Below are positions 14,650-23,891 of a stretch of DNA of 61,628 nt, in pieces. The DNA is from an uncultured Tenacibaculum sp. (GTDB lineage Bacteria; Bacteroidota; Bacteroidia; Flavobacteriales; Flavobacteriaceae). The position numbers and the translations under genes were made by a program. Below the pieces are notes generated by a model, which had not been told where the DNA came from, did no database searches, and saw only the letters and a list, made by a program, of their open reading frames with translations. The stretch spans positions 1-61,628 of the forward strand of contig CANLMR010000012.1 in the NCBI GenBank assembly GCA_947492185.1, read 5' to 3'. The first letter of the stretch is position 1. Every line of letters starts with the position of its first letter.

Positions 14650-15798
14650 ATGAGAAAAATTCACATGGTTGACTTACAAAGTCAATATCAGAAAATAAAA
14701 GAAACTGTAGATAAATCTATTCAAGAAGTATTAAACTCTTCTGCTTATATTAACGGGCCTTATGTTAAGGAATTTCAGACAGATTTAGAAAAATACTTAG
14801 ATGTAAAACACGTAATTCCTTGTGCTAACGGAACCGATGCTCTTCAAATTGCAATGATGGGATTAGGACTGCAACCAGGTGATGAGGTTATTACTGCTGA
14901 TTTTACTTTTGCTGCTACAGTTGAAGTTATTGGTTTATTAAACTTAACTCCTGTTTTAGTTGATGTTGAGCCAGATTCTTTTAACATTGATATTGACGCT
15001 TTAAAAAATGCAATCACTCCAAAAACAAAAGCTATTGTTCCTGTTCATTTATTTGGTCAGGTTGCTAATATGGAAGCTATATTAGAAATAGCTAAAGAAC
15101 ATAATTTATTTGTTATTGAAGATAATGCACAAGCAATTGGAGCAAACTATACTTTTAAAGATGGATCAAAGAAAAAAGCCGGTACTATTGGAGATGTAGG
15201 AACAACTTCTTTCTTCCCTTCTAAAAATCTAGGATGTTATGGTGATGGCGGAGCTATTTTTACCAATGATGATGATTTAGCTCATATGATCAGAGGGATT
15301 GTAAATCATGGAATGTATAAGAGATATTATCATGATGTTGTTGGGGTAAATTCAAGACTAGATAGTATTCAAGCTGCTGTTTTAAAGACAAAACTTCCAC
15401 TTTTAGATGAGTATTGCAATGCAAGAAGAAAAGCGGCACAATTTTACAACAATGCTTTTGCTAATAATACTAATATTATAGCCCCAACTACTTCTAGTTG
15501 TGGACAAATTTGTGAAACCTGTGATTGCCATGTTTTCCACCAGTACACTTTACAAATAACAAATGGAAAAAGAGATGAATTACATAAACATTTATTAGAT
15601 AATGGAATTGCTAATGCAATTTACTATCCAGTTCCTTTACACAAGCAAAAAGCTTACGCAGATGAACGTTATAATGAAGACGATTTTAAAGTTACGAATC
15701 AACTTGTAGAAACCGTTATTTCATTACCTATGCATACTGAGTTAGACAAAGAACAACTGGAATTTATTACTAAAACTATAAACGATTTTTTAAGCTAA
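14650..15798 (+). CDS. DegT/DnrJ/EryC1-type sugar aminotransferase
   Basis: A 382-residue PLP fold-type I enzyme: SSAYINGPYVKEFQTDLEKY and CANGTDALQIAMMGLG near the start, GDEVITADFTFAATVEVI, FVIEDNAQAIGA with the cofactor-binding Asp158, and SFFPSKNLGCYGDGG with the Schiff-base Lys192. Such enzymes transaminate keto-sugar nucleotides for surface polysaccharide or O-glycan synthesis. A cluster of Cys (CGQICETCDCHVFH, residues ~284-297) before the C-terminal domain is seen in the ArnB/WbpE-like flavobacterial members. A TACTTTTG -7 element lies 22 bp before the ATG. It heads an operon with the next two genes, two bp apart each. Confidence 0.88.
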   Translation: MRKIHMVDLQSQYQKIKETVDKSIQEVLNSSAYINGPYVKEFQTDLEKYLDVKHVIPCANGTDALQIAMMGLGLQPGDEVITADFTFAATVEVIGLLNLTPVLVDVEPDSFNIDIDALKNAITPKTKAIVPVHLFGQVANMEAILEIAKEHNLFVIEDNAQAIGANYTFKDGSKKKAGTIGDVGTTSFFPSKNLGCYGDGGAIFTNDDDLAHMIRGIVNHGMYKRYYHDVVGVNSRLDSIQAAVLKTKLPLLDEYCNARRKAAQFYNNAFANNTNIIAPTTSSCGQICETCDCHVFHQYTLQITNGKRDELHKHLLDNGIANAIYYPVPLHKQKAYADERYNEDDFKVTNQLVETVISLPMHTELDKEQLEFITKTINDFLS

Positions 15799-15799
15799 A

Positions 15800-16216
15800 A
15801 TGAATCAACAAATTAAAATAGCCCAGATTATTCAATTAGTTCTAATTCTAGGTTTTTGTGTTGCTAATTACGTTTTAGGAGATTTCTCTAATATAGAGAA
15901 AGTTAAATGGGATAGTTCTAACTTAATGTTTGTTCTTTTGCCTATTGCAGCTTATTTTTTCGGTCTTTTTATATCAAAAAATGCTTTAAGTAAAGTTAGA
16001 AAAGAACAGCCAACCTCGGAAAAAATAATTGCTTATCAAAGTTCTCTTATAATGCGTTGGGCTACTTTAGAAGGCGCAGGTTTCTTAATACTCATTTTAA
16101 AACCAGAGCTTATCATCATTAATATAGCTATCTTATTTCTTTTGATAATTATAAGACCATCCAAAGAAAATGCTAAAGCTGTTCTTAATATAAAAGAATC
16201 TGATTTCAATTCTTAA
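15800..16216 (+). CDS. small four-helix membrane protein
   Basis: A 138-residue protein with four predicted membrane helices (residues ~8-26, ~42-60, ~88-102, ~105-120) separated by a polar loop FISKNALSKVRKEQPTSEKI. I recognise it only as a conserved flavobacterial hypothetical protein. It is squeezed between the aminotransferase and galE with two-bp gaps on both sides, so it is co-transcribed with sugar-nucleotide genes, but that does not prove a related function. Confidence 0.7.
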   Translation: MNQQIKIAQIIQLVLILGFCVANYVLGDFSNIEKVKWDSSNLMFVLLPIAAYFFGLFISKNALSKVRKEQPTSEKIIAYQSSLIMRWATLEGAGFLILILKPELIIINIAILFLLIIIRPSKENAKAVLNIKESDFNS

Positions 16217-16218
16217 AG

Positions 16219-17232
16219 ATGAAAAAAATACTTGTTACAGGAGGCTTAGGTTTTATCGGTTCTCATACCGTTGTTGAATTACAAAACGAAGGTTTTGACG
16301 TAGTAATTATTGATAATCTTTCTAATTCAAAAATAGAAGTTTTAGATAATATCAAAGAAATCACAGGAACAAAACCAGATTTATTTCAAATTGATCTTAG
16401 AGTAAAAAAAGATGTAGTAGATTTTTTCAGTAATAATACAATTGATGGAATTATTCATTTTGCTGCATTTAAAGCTGTGGGGGAAAGTGTTCAAAATCCA
16501 TTAGATTACTATGAGAATAATATTGGAAGTTTAGTACATATTCTTCAAGAAATGAGAGATCGAAATATTGACAACTTCATTTTTAGTTCTTCGTGTACTG
16601 TATATGGACAAGCTGATGAATTACCTATTACTGAAAATGCTCCAATAAAACATGCTCTATCACCTTACGGTAATACTAAACAAATTGGAGAGGAAGTTAT
16701 TATAGATACCTGTAAAGCAAATAATTTAAACGCTATTTCTCTTCGTTACTTTAATCCAATTGGTGCTCATGACACTACTAAAATTGGAGAACTTCCAATT
16801 GGTATTCCACAAAATTTAATTCCCTATATAACTCAAACTGCCGCTGGAATTAGAGAACAACTTTCCATTTTTGGAAACGATTATAATACCCCAGATGGAA
16901 CAGCTATTCGTGATTACATTCACGTTGTCGATTTAGCTAAAGCTCATATTGCAGCACTAAAAAGGTTAATTCAAAAAGAAAATAAAACCAATTTCGAATT
17001 TTTTAATGTTGGTACTGGAAAAGGCAGCTCTGTTTTAGAAATAGTAAAAGCTTTTGAAGTAGCAACTAATCAAAAATTAAATTATAAAATAGCAGATCGT
17101 CGGGAAGGAGACATAGCAGCTGCTTATGCTGATACTACTTTAGCAAACAGCGAGTTAAAATGGAAAACAGAAAAAACGATCGAGCAAGCTTTACAATCGG
17201 CATGGAAATGGCAAAAGAAACAGAAATCATAA
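16219..17232 (+). CDS. galE: UDP-glucose 4-epimerase
   Basis: A 337-residue extended short-chain dehydrogenase. The NAD-binding GGLGFIG motif is at residues 8-14, DNLSNS at 32-37, the catalytic S-S-S-C-T-V-Y-G region at ~123-130, and Tyr150/Lys154 in SPYGNTK. Later IRDYIHVVDLAKAHIAAL is the standard GalE signature. It interconverts UDP-glucose and UDP-galactose in the cytoplasm, supplying galactose for surface glycans. Full length for the family (about 338). Its place after a sugar aminotransferase fits nucleotide-sugar synthesis. Confidence 0.93.
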   Translation: MKKILVTGGLGFIGSHTVVELQNEGFDVVIIDNLSNSKIEVLDNIKEITGTKPDLFQIDLRVKKDVVDFFSNNTIDGIIHFAAFKAVGESVQNPLDYYENNIGSLVHILQEMRDRNIDNFIFSSSCTVYGQADELPITENAPIKHALSPYGNTKQIGEEVIIDTCKANNLNAISLRYFNPIGAHDTTKIGELPIGIPQNLIPYITQTAAGIREQLSIFGNDYNTPDGTAIRDYIHVVDLAKAHIAALKRLIQKENKTNFEFFNVGTGKGSSVLEIVKAFEVATNQKLNYKIADRREGDIAAAYADTTLANSELKWKTEKTIEQALQSAWKWQKKQKS

Positions 17233-17340
17233 TATTAAAATCTCAATAGACAACCTCCTCTTTTTCAATAATATTTAACAAAAAATTAGTAAAACCATCT
17301 TTACTAGTTTTAGTAATTTCATACCCTAAATAAAATCCAA

Positions 17341-20178
17341 ATGACTAAAAATATCCTATTGGTATTTTGTTCAGTTATATTACTGAATTGTACCTCTTCA
17401 TCTAAAGATACCAAACAAGTAGCTTTAAAAATTGATTATGAAAAAATAACATTAGATAACGGACTTGATGTTATTTTTCATGTAGATAAATCTGATCCAG
17501 TTGTTGCGGTAGAGTTAATGGTTCATGTTGGATCTGCAAGAGAAATTGAAGGAAGAACTGGTTTTGCTCACTTATTCGAACACTTATTATTCTTAGAGTC
17601 TGAAAATTTAGGAAAAGGAGGATTAGATAAAATGAGTGCTCGTATTGGAGGTTCTGGAGCAAATGGATCAACTTCTAGAGATCGAACGAATTATTTACAG
17701 ACAGTGCCAAGTGATGCATTAGAAAAAATGATTTGGGCAGAAGCTGATAAATTAGGTTGGTTTATTAACACGGTTACAAATCCTGTATTAGCTAAAGAAA
17801 AACAAGTTGTAAAGAACGAAAAAAGACAAAGTATTGACAATAGACCATATGGACATAGACAATATGTAATTGGAAAAAACTTGTATCCAAAAGGTCACCC
17901 ATATAATTGGCAAGTAATTGGCTCATTAGAAGATTTACAAAATGCCACGTTAGATGATGTGAAAAATTTCTTTAAAAAATGGTATGTTCCTAATAATGCT
18001 ACTTTAGTATTATCTGGAGATATTGATGTAACAAAAGCAAAAGAATGGGTTCATAAGTATTTTGATGAAATTCCTAAAGGAGAAGAAATTGCGTCAATTC
18101 AAAAACGCCCTGGAACTGTTAATGAAACAAAATATTTATATTATGAAGATAATTTTGCAAGGCTTCCTGAATTAACTTTAACATGGCCAGCTGTAGAACA
18201 ATATCATAAAGATGCTTATGCTTTAGATATTTTATCTGAATATTTAACCGTTGGAAAAAAAGCTCCATTAAATAAAGTATTGGTTGATGACTTAAAATTA
18301 ACTTCTGGAACTACAATGTTCAATTTTACTTCAGAGATTGCTGGGCAAATTCAACTAATTGTAAGAGCTTTTAACAACACAAAATTAGATGATGTTAAAA
18401 ATGGAATTGACAAAGCATTTACCGACTTTGAAGAAAATGGAATTCCACAAAAAGATTTAGATAGAATTAAAGCAGGTTTAGAAACAGATTTTTATAGTAG
18501 TTTGTCTAGTGTGCTTGGAAAAGGATCTCGTTTAGCATCTTACAATACATATACTGGAGATCCAGGTTATGTAACAAAGGAATTGAACGAAACATTAGCA
18601 GTTACCACTGAAGATGTAATGAATGTTTACAATACATATATAAAAGGAAAAAACTTTATTGCTACTAGTTTTGTACCTCGTGGGGATCAAGCTTTAGCCT
18701 TAACAAATTCAGAAGAAGTAAAAATTGCCGAAGAAAAAATTGTGATGGGTGCTGAAGAAACATTTGATGCGTCAGTTGCTGCACAATATGAGAAAACTCC
18801 TTCTTCTTTTAATCGTTCGATAGAACCACCGTACGGAAAAGCCCCTGCTATTAAAACTCCAAATGTTTGGAAAGATAAATTAGATAACGGATTACAGATA
18901 TATGGTATTCAAAACAGTGAAGTTCCTTTAGTAGAATTCAATTTTGTTATTGAAGGAGGACAATTACTTGAGAATATAAACAAACTAGGAGTTGCTAATT
19001 TAGCCGCTGGTTTACTTGAAAAAGGAACAAAAAACAAAACAGTTAGTGAACTTGAAGATGCTTTAGCTCAATTAGGAGCATCTGTAAACATATTTGCTAC
19101 CAAGAGAAGTACTAGAATTTCTGGAACTACATTAACTAGGAATTACAATGCTACTTTAGCATTAGTGAAAGAAATGTTATTAGAACCTAGATGGGACGAA
19201 TCTGAATTTGAATTATTAAAGAAAAGAGCAATCACAAATTTAAGACAACAAGAAGCTAGTCCTAGATCTATAGCAACTAATCAGTATAATAGTTTATTAT
19301 ATGGAAAAGATAACATCCGTTCTAAAAACATTTTAGGTACAATTAGCTCCGTAGAATCTATAACTATTGATGATGTTAAGAATTATTACAAAAATTATAT
19401 TTCTCCTTCAATTACTACAATGCATGTTGTTGGTGATATTCATCAAAGCAATATTGTATCATCTTTAAAGGAAATAAATGATAATTGGAAAGCTAAAGAA
19501 GTAACCATTCCTAGTTTTCCTACTCCAGAACCTCCTAAGAAATCTACAGTTTATTTTTATGATGTCCCAAATGCAAAACAATCTCAACTACGTTTTGGTA
19601 CTCCTGCATTAGCATTTAATGATAAAGATTACTATCCTGCAACCGTAATGAATTATATTTTAGGCGGTGGTGGTTTTGCTTCTCAATTAACTCAACAACT
19701 TAGAGAAGGAAAAGGATATACTTATGGGGTAAGATCTGGCTTCTCCGGTTCTAAGGAAAAAGGATCATTTACTATTTCTAGTGGTGTACGAAGTAATGTT
19801 TCTTTAGAAGCTTCACAATTGGTAAAACAAATTTTAGAGAACTATGCTAAAAATTATAGCGAAAAAGATTTAGCAACTACCAAAGGATTCTTAATCAAAT
19901 CTAATGCCCGTGCTTTTGAAACTATGAATGCAAAATTGAGAATGTTAGAAAATATTAGCACCTATAATTTATCCTCTGATTATGTAAAAGGCAGAGAGAA
20001 AATTGTTTCTGAAATGACTATTCCTCGTATTCAGGAATTAGCGAACAAGTATGTTGATCCAAACAAAATGATTTGGTTAGTAGTTGGTGATGCTGAAACG
20101 CAATTAAAAAGAATGAAAGAACTTGGCTTTGGAGAACCAGTTTTATTAAACGAACTTCAAATCCCTGTAAAAAAATAA
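17341..20178 (+). CDS. M16-family (pitrilysin-like) zinc metallopeptidase, lipoprotein
   Basis: A 945-residue protein with lipobox LLNC at residues 14-17. The first M16 half carries the inverted zinc motif H77-L-F-E80-H81 and the downstream Glu in VKNEKRQS. The second half (from ~500) has the fold but no HxxEH and ends with GGGFASQLTQQLREGKGYTY, the R/Y substrate-positioning segment. The two-half clam-shell enzymes degrade short peptides; with the lipid anchor it should act in the periplasm. A hairpin terminator follows four bases after the stop. Confidence 0.92.
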   Translation: MTKNILLVFCSVILLNCTSSSKDTKQVALKIDYEKITLDNGLDVIFHVDKSDPVVAVELMVHVGSAREIEGRTGFAHLFEHLLFLESENLGKGGLDKMSARIGGSGANGSTSRDRTNYLQTVPSDALEKMIWAEADKLGWFINTVTNPVLAKEKQVVKNEKRQSIDNRPYGHRQYVIGKNLYPKGHPYNWQVIGSLEDLQNATLDDVKNFFKKWYVPNNATLVLSGDIDVTKAKEWVHKYFDEIPKGEEIASIQKRPGTVNETKYLYYEDNFARLPELTLTWPAVEQYHKDAYALDILSEYLTVGKKAPLNKVLVDDLKLTSGTTMFNFTSEIAGQIQLIVRAFNNTKLDDVKNGIDKAFTDFEENGIPQKDLDRIKAGLETDFYSSLSSVLGKGSRLASYNTYTGDPGYVTKELNETLAVTTEDVMNVYNTYIKGKNFIATSFVPRGDQALALTNSEEVKIAEEKIVMGAEETFDASVAAQYEKTPSSFNRSIEPPYGKAPAIKTPNVWKDKLDNGLQIYGIQNSEVPLVEFNFVIEGGQLLENINKLGVANLAAGLLEKGTKNKTVSELEDALAQLGASVNIFATKRSTRISGTTLTRNYNATLALVKEMLLEPRWDESEFELLKKRAITNLRQQEASPRSIATNQYNSLLYGKDNIRSKNILGTISSVESITIDDVKNYYKNYISPSITTMHVVGDIHQSNIVSSLKEINDNWKAKEVTIPSFPTPEPPKKSTVYFYDVPNAKQSQLRFGTPALAFNDKDYYPATVMNYILGGGGFASQLTQQLREGKGYTYGVRSGFSGSKEKGSFTISSGVRSNVSLEASQLVKQILENYAKNYSEKDLATTKGFLIKSNARAFETMNAKLRMLENISTYNLSSDYVKGREKIVSEMTIPRIQELANKYVDPNKMIWLVVGDAETQLKRMKELGFGEPVLLNELQIPVKK

Positions 20179-20181
20179 CAT

Positions 20182-20215
20182 AAAAAACGCCCTAATTACT
20201 AGGGCGTTTTTTTTT
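20182..20215 (+). terminator. intrinsic terminator after the M16 peptidase
   Basis: Stem AAAACGCCCT - aattact - AGGGCGTTTT followed by a T-run. The left A-run makes it usable from the opposite side too, where fabD converges. Confidence 0.9.
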
Positions 20216-20232
20216 ATAATTAATTGACTTAT

Positions 20233-21117
20233 TTATTCGAAATTAGCTCCACTTGCAGCAACATTTCTATCAATTTTCCTCATTAAACCTTGTAATACTT
20301 TACCAGGACCAACTTCTACAAATTCAGCTCCACCATCAGTAATCATTTGCTGAACAGATTGTGTCCATTTCACTGCTCCTGTTAATTGAGCTACTAAGTT
20401 CTTTTTAATCTCGGCAGGATCAGTTACTGCTTTGGCCGCAACATTTTGATATACTGGACAAATTGGTGTGTTAAAAGTAGTTTCTTCAATTGCTTTCGCT
20501 AATTCTTCACGTGCCGGCTCCATTAATGGAGAATGAAATGCTCCTCCAACAGGTAACACTAAAGCTCTTTTAGCCCCTTTATCTTTTAAAATATCACAGG
20601 CTTTATTAATTGCTTCAACTTCACCAGATATCACAATCTGTCCGGGGCAATTATAATTTGCTGCAACAACAGTTCCTTCAATAAAATTACAAACTTCCTC
20701 AACTACTTCATTTTCTAACCCTAAAACAGCAGCCATTGTTGAAGCTTGTTGCTCACATGCTTTTTGCATTGCCTTAGCTCTAGTTGACACTAATTGTAAG
20801 CCATCTTCAAATGATAACGCATTACTTGCTACTAATGCCGAAAATTCTCCTAAAGAATGTCCAGCAACCATATTAGGTTTAAAATCTTCTCCTAACACTT
20901 TAGCTAAAATTACAGAGTGTAAGAAAATTGCAGGTTGAGTAACTTTAGTTTGTTTTAACTCTTCGGCTGTTCCTTCGAACATTACATCAGTTATACTAAA
21001 ACCCAAAATAGAATTTGCTTTTTCGAATAGCTCTTGAGCTAAAGGAGATTTTTCATATAAATCTAAACCCATACCCGTAAATTGAGCACCTTGTCCAGGA
21101 AAAATATATGCTTTCAT
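20233..21117 (-). CDS. fabD: malonyl-CoA:ACP transacylase
   Basis: A 294-residue enzyme with the N-terminal IFPGQGAQFTGMG, the nucleophile elbow GHSLGE (Ser88), the Gln of TKVTQPAIFLHS, and the catalytic His in GAFHSPLMEPA. It loads malonate onto acyl carrier protein to start fatty acid elongation in the cytoplasm. Length and motifs are all standard. It is transcribed alone, divergent from the queuosine-precursor transporter. Confidence 0.95.
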   Translation of the reverse strand: MKAYIFPGQGAQFTGMGLDLYEKSPLAQELFEKANSILGFSITDVMFEGTAEELKQTKVTQPAIFLHSVILAKVLGEDFKPNMVAGHSLGEFSALVASNALSFEDGLQLVSTRAKAMQKACEQQASTMAAVLGLENEVVEEVCNFIEGTVVAANYNCPGQIVISGEVEAINKACDILKDKGAKRALVLPVGGAFHSPLMEPAREELAKAIEETTFNTPICPVYQNVAAKAVTDPAEIKKNLVAQLTGAVKWTQSVQQMITDGGAEFVEVGPGKVLQGLMRKIDRNVAASGANFE

Positions 21118-21183
21118 ATGTTTCTTTAATCATTTGTTTAATAATGCAAACATAATCAATTTTAATTTTGCTATTTTCGTTTT

Positions 21184-21888
21184 ATGACCGAGAAAAACAA
21201 ACTTCTTGCGCAGAATATTTATTTAATCCTTGCTGCTTTATTTATAGCCTCATTAGTTGCTTCAAATCTTATTTTTCAAAAATTTTTCTATTGGTATCCA
21301 TTTAATTTTGAAATATATGGTGTCAAACTATTTGAAGTTTCAGTTGGGCTTTTACCCTATCCTATTACCTTTTTAATTACAGATATTTTATCTGAAATAT
21401 ATGGTAAACGAAAAGCAAATCAAGTTGTAATTACAGGGATTTTTGCTTCTCTTTTTTCCTTAGGAATTATTTTTATGGGTAAACATGCGCCAGCTACATC
21501 TTGGTCTCCTGTAAATGATAATACTTTTAATTTAGTCTTTGGCGCTGCGCCTTTGGCTGTTTTAGCATCTATGTTAGCATATTTATTTGCACAGTTAGTG
21601 GATATTAGGGTATATCATTTTTGGAAAAGATATACAAATGGTAAGCATTTATGGTTACGAAATAACTTTTCTACATTTTCCTCTCAAATTATTGATACAT
21701 TAACGGTATTATTACTTTTGTGTTCTTTTGGAATTATTGCTTGGGAGCAATTTTTAGGTCTATTAATTAGTGGAGTAATCTTTAAAATTATGATTGCCTT
21801 GTTAGACACGCCGCTTTTATATTTAGCCGTTTATTGGTTTAGAAAAAGATTTAATTTACATCCTGGTGAAGAAATAACCGCATTTTAA
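21184..21888 (+). CDS. yhhQ: queuosine precursor transporter (YhhQ/VUT family)
   Basis: A 234-residue six-helix membrane protein with the family signature FLITDILSEIYGKRKANQVV, then W-S-P-V-N-D-N-T-F-N and the helix-5 patterns KHLWLRNNFSTFSSQIIDT. Members import queuine or preQ0/preQ1 across the inner membrane for tRNA modification. A TAATTTTG -7 element lies at 21163-21170. It ends 10 bp before the ABC permease, so the two are probably co-transcribed though unrelated in function. Confidence 0.88.
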   Translation: MTEKNKLLAQNIYLILAALFIASLVASNLIFQKFFYWYPFNFEIYGVKLFEVSVGLLPYPITFLITDILSEIYGKRKANQVVITGIFASLFSLGIIFMGKHAPATSWSPVNDNTFNLVFGAAPLAVLASMLAYLFAQLVDIRVYHFWKRYTNGKHLWLRNNFSTFSSQIIDTLTVLLLLCSFGIIAWEQFLGLLISGVIFKIMIALLDTPLLYLAVYWFRKRFNLHPGEEITAF

Positions 21889-21898
21889 TACTTTAAGA

Positions 21899-22972
21899 AT
21901 GAGTTCAAATTCACTTTGGCATTTAACGATTAAAAAATTCAAAAAAAACAAAACTGGACTTATTAGTTTAGGTTATATTATTCTTTGTGGATTTGTTGCT
22001 CTTTTCTGTTATGCTTTAGCTCCAGACAACAGTAACTCTGCCAATCAAATGCATATTGAAATTCACTCTAAAACACCTGGATTCTCTACTAAACTAATAA
22101 AAATTCCAAGTCAAGAAAAATCATTTTCTTCATCTTGGATTTCTACTCTTTTTTGGGGAAAACAAATTAATGGTAGAGAAATTCCAATTAAATCTTATAA
22201 AATAAGGAAGAGCTTTATTGAAATCCAAAAATATGATGGAAACATTAAAATGTTTGACTTAAATTTATTCGACAACAAACCTGAACAATTTATAAAAAAA
22301 AGAACTTTCTTCTTAGGAACAGATAAATTTGGAAGAGATCTATGGAGTCGCATACTTATTGGCACTAGAATCTCATTTTCTATAGGTTTTATAGCAGTCT
22401 TAATATCATTACTAATAGGAATTCCTATTGGAGCTATAGCTGGATATTTTGGAGGTAAAATTGATGCTTTAATTATGTGGCTAATAAACATTACTTGGTC
22501 TATTCCAACTTTATTATTAGTTATTGCTATTACTCTAACACTAGGAAAAGGGTTTTGGCAAGTTTTTATTGCTGTAGGATTAACCATGTGGGTTGAAGTT
22601 GCTAGAATTGTAAGAGGACAAATAATAACTACTAAACAACAGCAATATGTTGAAGCTGCTAAAGCTTTAGGCTATTCTAATATTAGAATAATTTTTAAAC
22701 ATATTTTACCTAATATTTTAGCTCCAATAATAGTAATCTCAGCTGCAAATTTCGCAGCAGCTATATTAATTGAAAGTGGTTTGAGTTTTCTAGGAATTGG
22801 TGCTCAACCACCTACTCCATCTTGGGGAGCAATTATTAAGAATCACTACAATTATATTATTTTAGGAAAACCATTTTTAGCACTAGCTCCTGGTATTGCC
22901 ATTATGAGTTTAGTTATGGCTTTTATGTTATTAGGAAATTCACTTAGAGATGCTTTAGATGTTAAGAACTAA
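21899..22972 (+). CDS. ABC transporter permease, dipeptide/oligopeptide (DppC/OppC) type
   Basis: A 357-residue protein: an N-terminal helix with the OppC_N motif TIKKFKKNKTGLISLGYII, a ~75-residue periplasmic insertion, then LGTDKFGRDLWSRILIGTRI, the hallmark of DppC-type permeases. The coupling EAAKALGYSNIRIIFKHILP motif sits at ~255-275. It should form an inner-membrane channel with a DppB-type partner. No partner permease, ATPase or binding protein is nearby, so the rest of the transporter must be elsewhere. This orphan arrangement is common in flavobacteria. Confidence 0.9.
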   Translation: MSSNSLWHLTIKKFKKNKTGLISLGYIILCGFVALFCYALAPDNSNSANQMHIEIHSKTPGFSTKLIKIPSQEKSFSSSWISTLFWGKQINGREIPIKSYKIRKSFIEIQKYDGNIKMFDLNLFDNKPEQFIKKRTFFLGTDKFGRDLWSRILIGTRISFSIGFIAVLISLLIGIPIGAIAGYFGGKIDALIMWLINITWSIPTLLLVIAITLTLGKGFWQVFIAVGLTMWVEVARIVRGQIITTKQQQYVEAAKALGYSNIRIIFKHILPNILAPIIVISAANFAAAILIESGLSFLGIGAQPPTPSWGAIIKNHYNYIILGKPFLALAPGIAIMSLVMAFMLLGNSLRDALDVKN

Positions 22973-23038
22973 AACAATACAATACTGCTGAAAAATTAAA
23001 CAGTATTGTATATAATAATTTATTTCATTTTAGAACAA

Positions 23039-23200
23039 CTATCTTCCAAAACGTCCTGCAATACATAATTGGTATGCTCCTTGGTATTCAAAATGACCAG
23101 TAGAATAATCTCCACTTCCTCCGTTTACTTTTTTCTGTACTTCTTTACTTAATGTTTTTCCTAAATTTAAAATTGATTTGCCTTGTTCTTTTATGGACAT
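23039..23200 (-). CDS. double-glycine leader peptide (53 aa), bacteriocin-like or signalling precursor
   Basis: Minus-strand frame from the ATG at 23198-23200 to the stop at 23039-23041. Residues 1-28 form a leader MSIKEQGKSILNLGKTLSKE ending VQKKVNGG, the classic helical double-Gly leader cleaved by peptidase-containing ABC exporters. It leaves a 25-residue core rich in Gly, Tyr and aromatic residues with one Cys and a basic C-terminus (LCIAGRFGR). In flavobacteria the pattern ILNLGKxLSKExQKxINGG is typical of secreted peptide precursors. No exporter or modification enzyme is in the window. The core is unlike known classes that I can name. Confidence 0.7.
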   Translation of the reverse strand: MSIKEQGKSILNLGKTLSKEVQKKVNGGSGDYSTGHFEYQGAYQLCIAGRFGR

Positions 23201-23415
23201 ACAAGGTTTATGTCTTTTTCTGCGAAAATGTTAAACTATAGTTCTAGAAATACTTTAACATACTCCAAACTATCTAGAAACCAACAAAATAAAAAGAAGA
23301 GTCTCTTTCAATTTATAAATTAGAAGATCATGAAAGATACTTTCACTGTAAACACAAGGGATGTAGAACATTGTTATCTATACCCTAGAAGATTGTATCT
23401 AACAAGTTAAGTTCG

Positions 23416-23423
23416 TAATTTTG
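23416..23423 (+). promoter_or_regulatory. -7 element upstream of the thioesterase gene
   Basis: TAATTTTG matches the Bacteroidetes TANNTTTG consensus, 21 bp before the ATG at 23445. TTG at 23393-23395 is at about the right distance for the -33 element. Confidence 0.5.
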
Positions 23424-23444
23424 CAACTTCATTAAAAATAACTC

Positions 23445-23891
23445 ATGAATTTCACAGTACAATTTACTACTAGGTGGGCAGATTTTGACGCTAACATACA
23501 TATGCGCCATACTGCTTATAATGATTATGCAGCAGAATCACGTTTACGTTATTTCAATAAATTTGGAATTACGATTCATGACTTTACAAAAGAAAAAGTT
23601 GGCCCAATATTATTTGAAGAGAATACTAAATTTTTAAAAGAAATACACTTAGGTGAAGATATTTCCGTTAATCTTAAAATAACTGGTTTATCTGAAAAAG
23701 GTGAGCGTTGGAAAATTCAACACGAAGTATTCAACAGCCAAGGAAAATTATCAGCAATTATAAATGTATATGGAGCTTGGTTAGATTTGGCTAAACGTAA
23801 ATTAACTGTTCCGCCATTAAAGTTTCAAGAAATTTTTAAAGATGCTGAAAAAACAGAGGATTTTAAAGAAATACTATTAAAACGTGAATAA
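23445..23891 (+). CDS. acyl-CoA thioesterase (4HBT hot-dog fold)
   Basis: A 148-residue protein with TTRWADFDANIHMRHTAYND at the start, the 4-hydroxybenzoyl-CoA thioesterase-type motif in which the Asp is catalytic, and the central E-S-R-L-R-Y-F helix. It hydrolyses acyl-CoA thioesters in the cytoplasm; chain preference is unknown. It overlaps the following nuclease gene by eight bases and has its own TAATTTTG promoter. Confidence 0.85.
   Translation: MNFTVQFTTRWADFDANIHMRHTAYNDYAAESRLRYFNKFGITIHDFTKEKVGPILFEENTKFLKEIHLGEDISVNLKITGLSEKGERWKIQHEVFNSQGKLSAIINVYGAWLDLAKRKLTVPPLKFQEIFKDAEKTEDFKEILLKRE

Noticed and set aside
22195..22587. 130-codon minus-strand frame inside the ABC permease gene
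   Set aside because: Shadow frame; the permease on the + strand has all family motifs.
23330..23410. 26-codon + strand frame between the leader peptide and the thioesterase
   Set aside because: Too short, no paralogue in the window and no signal or leader pattern; probably chance or debris.
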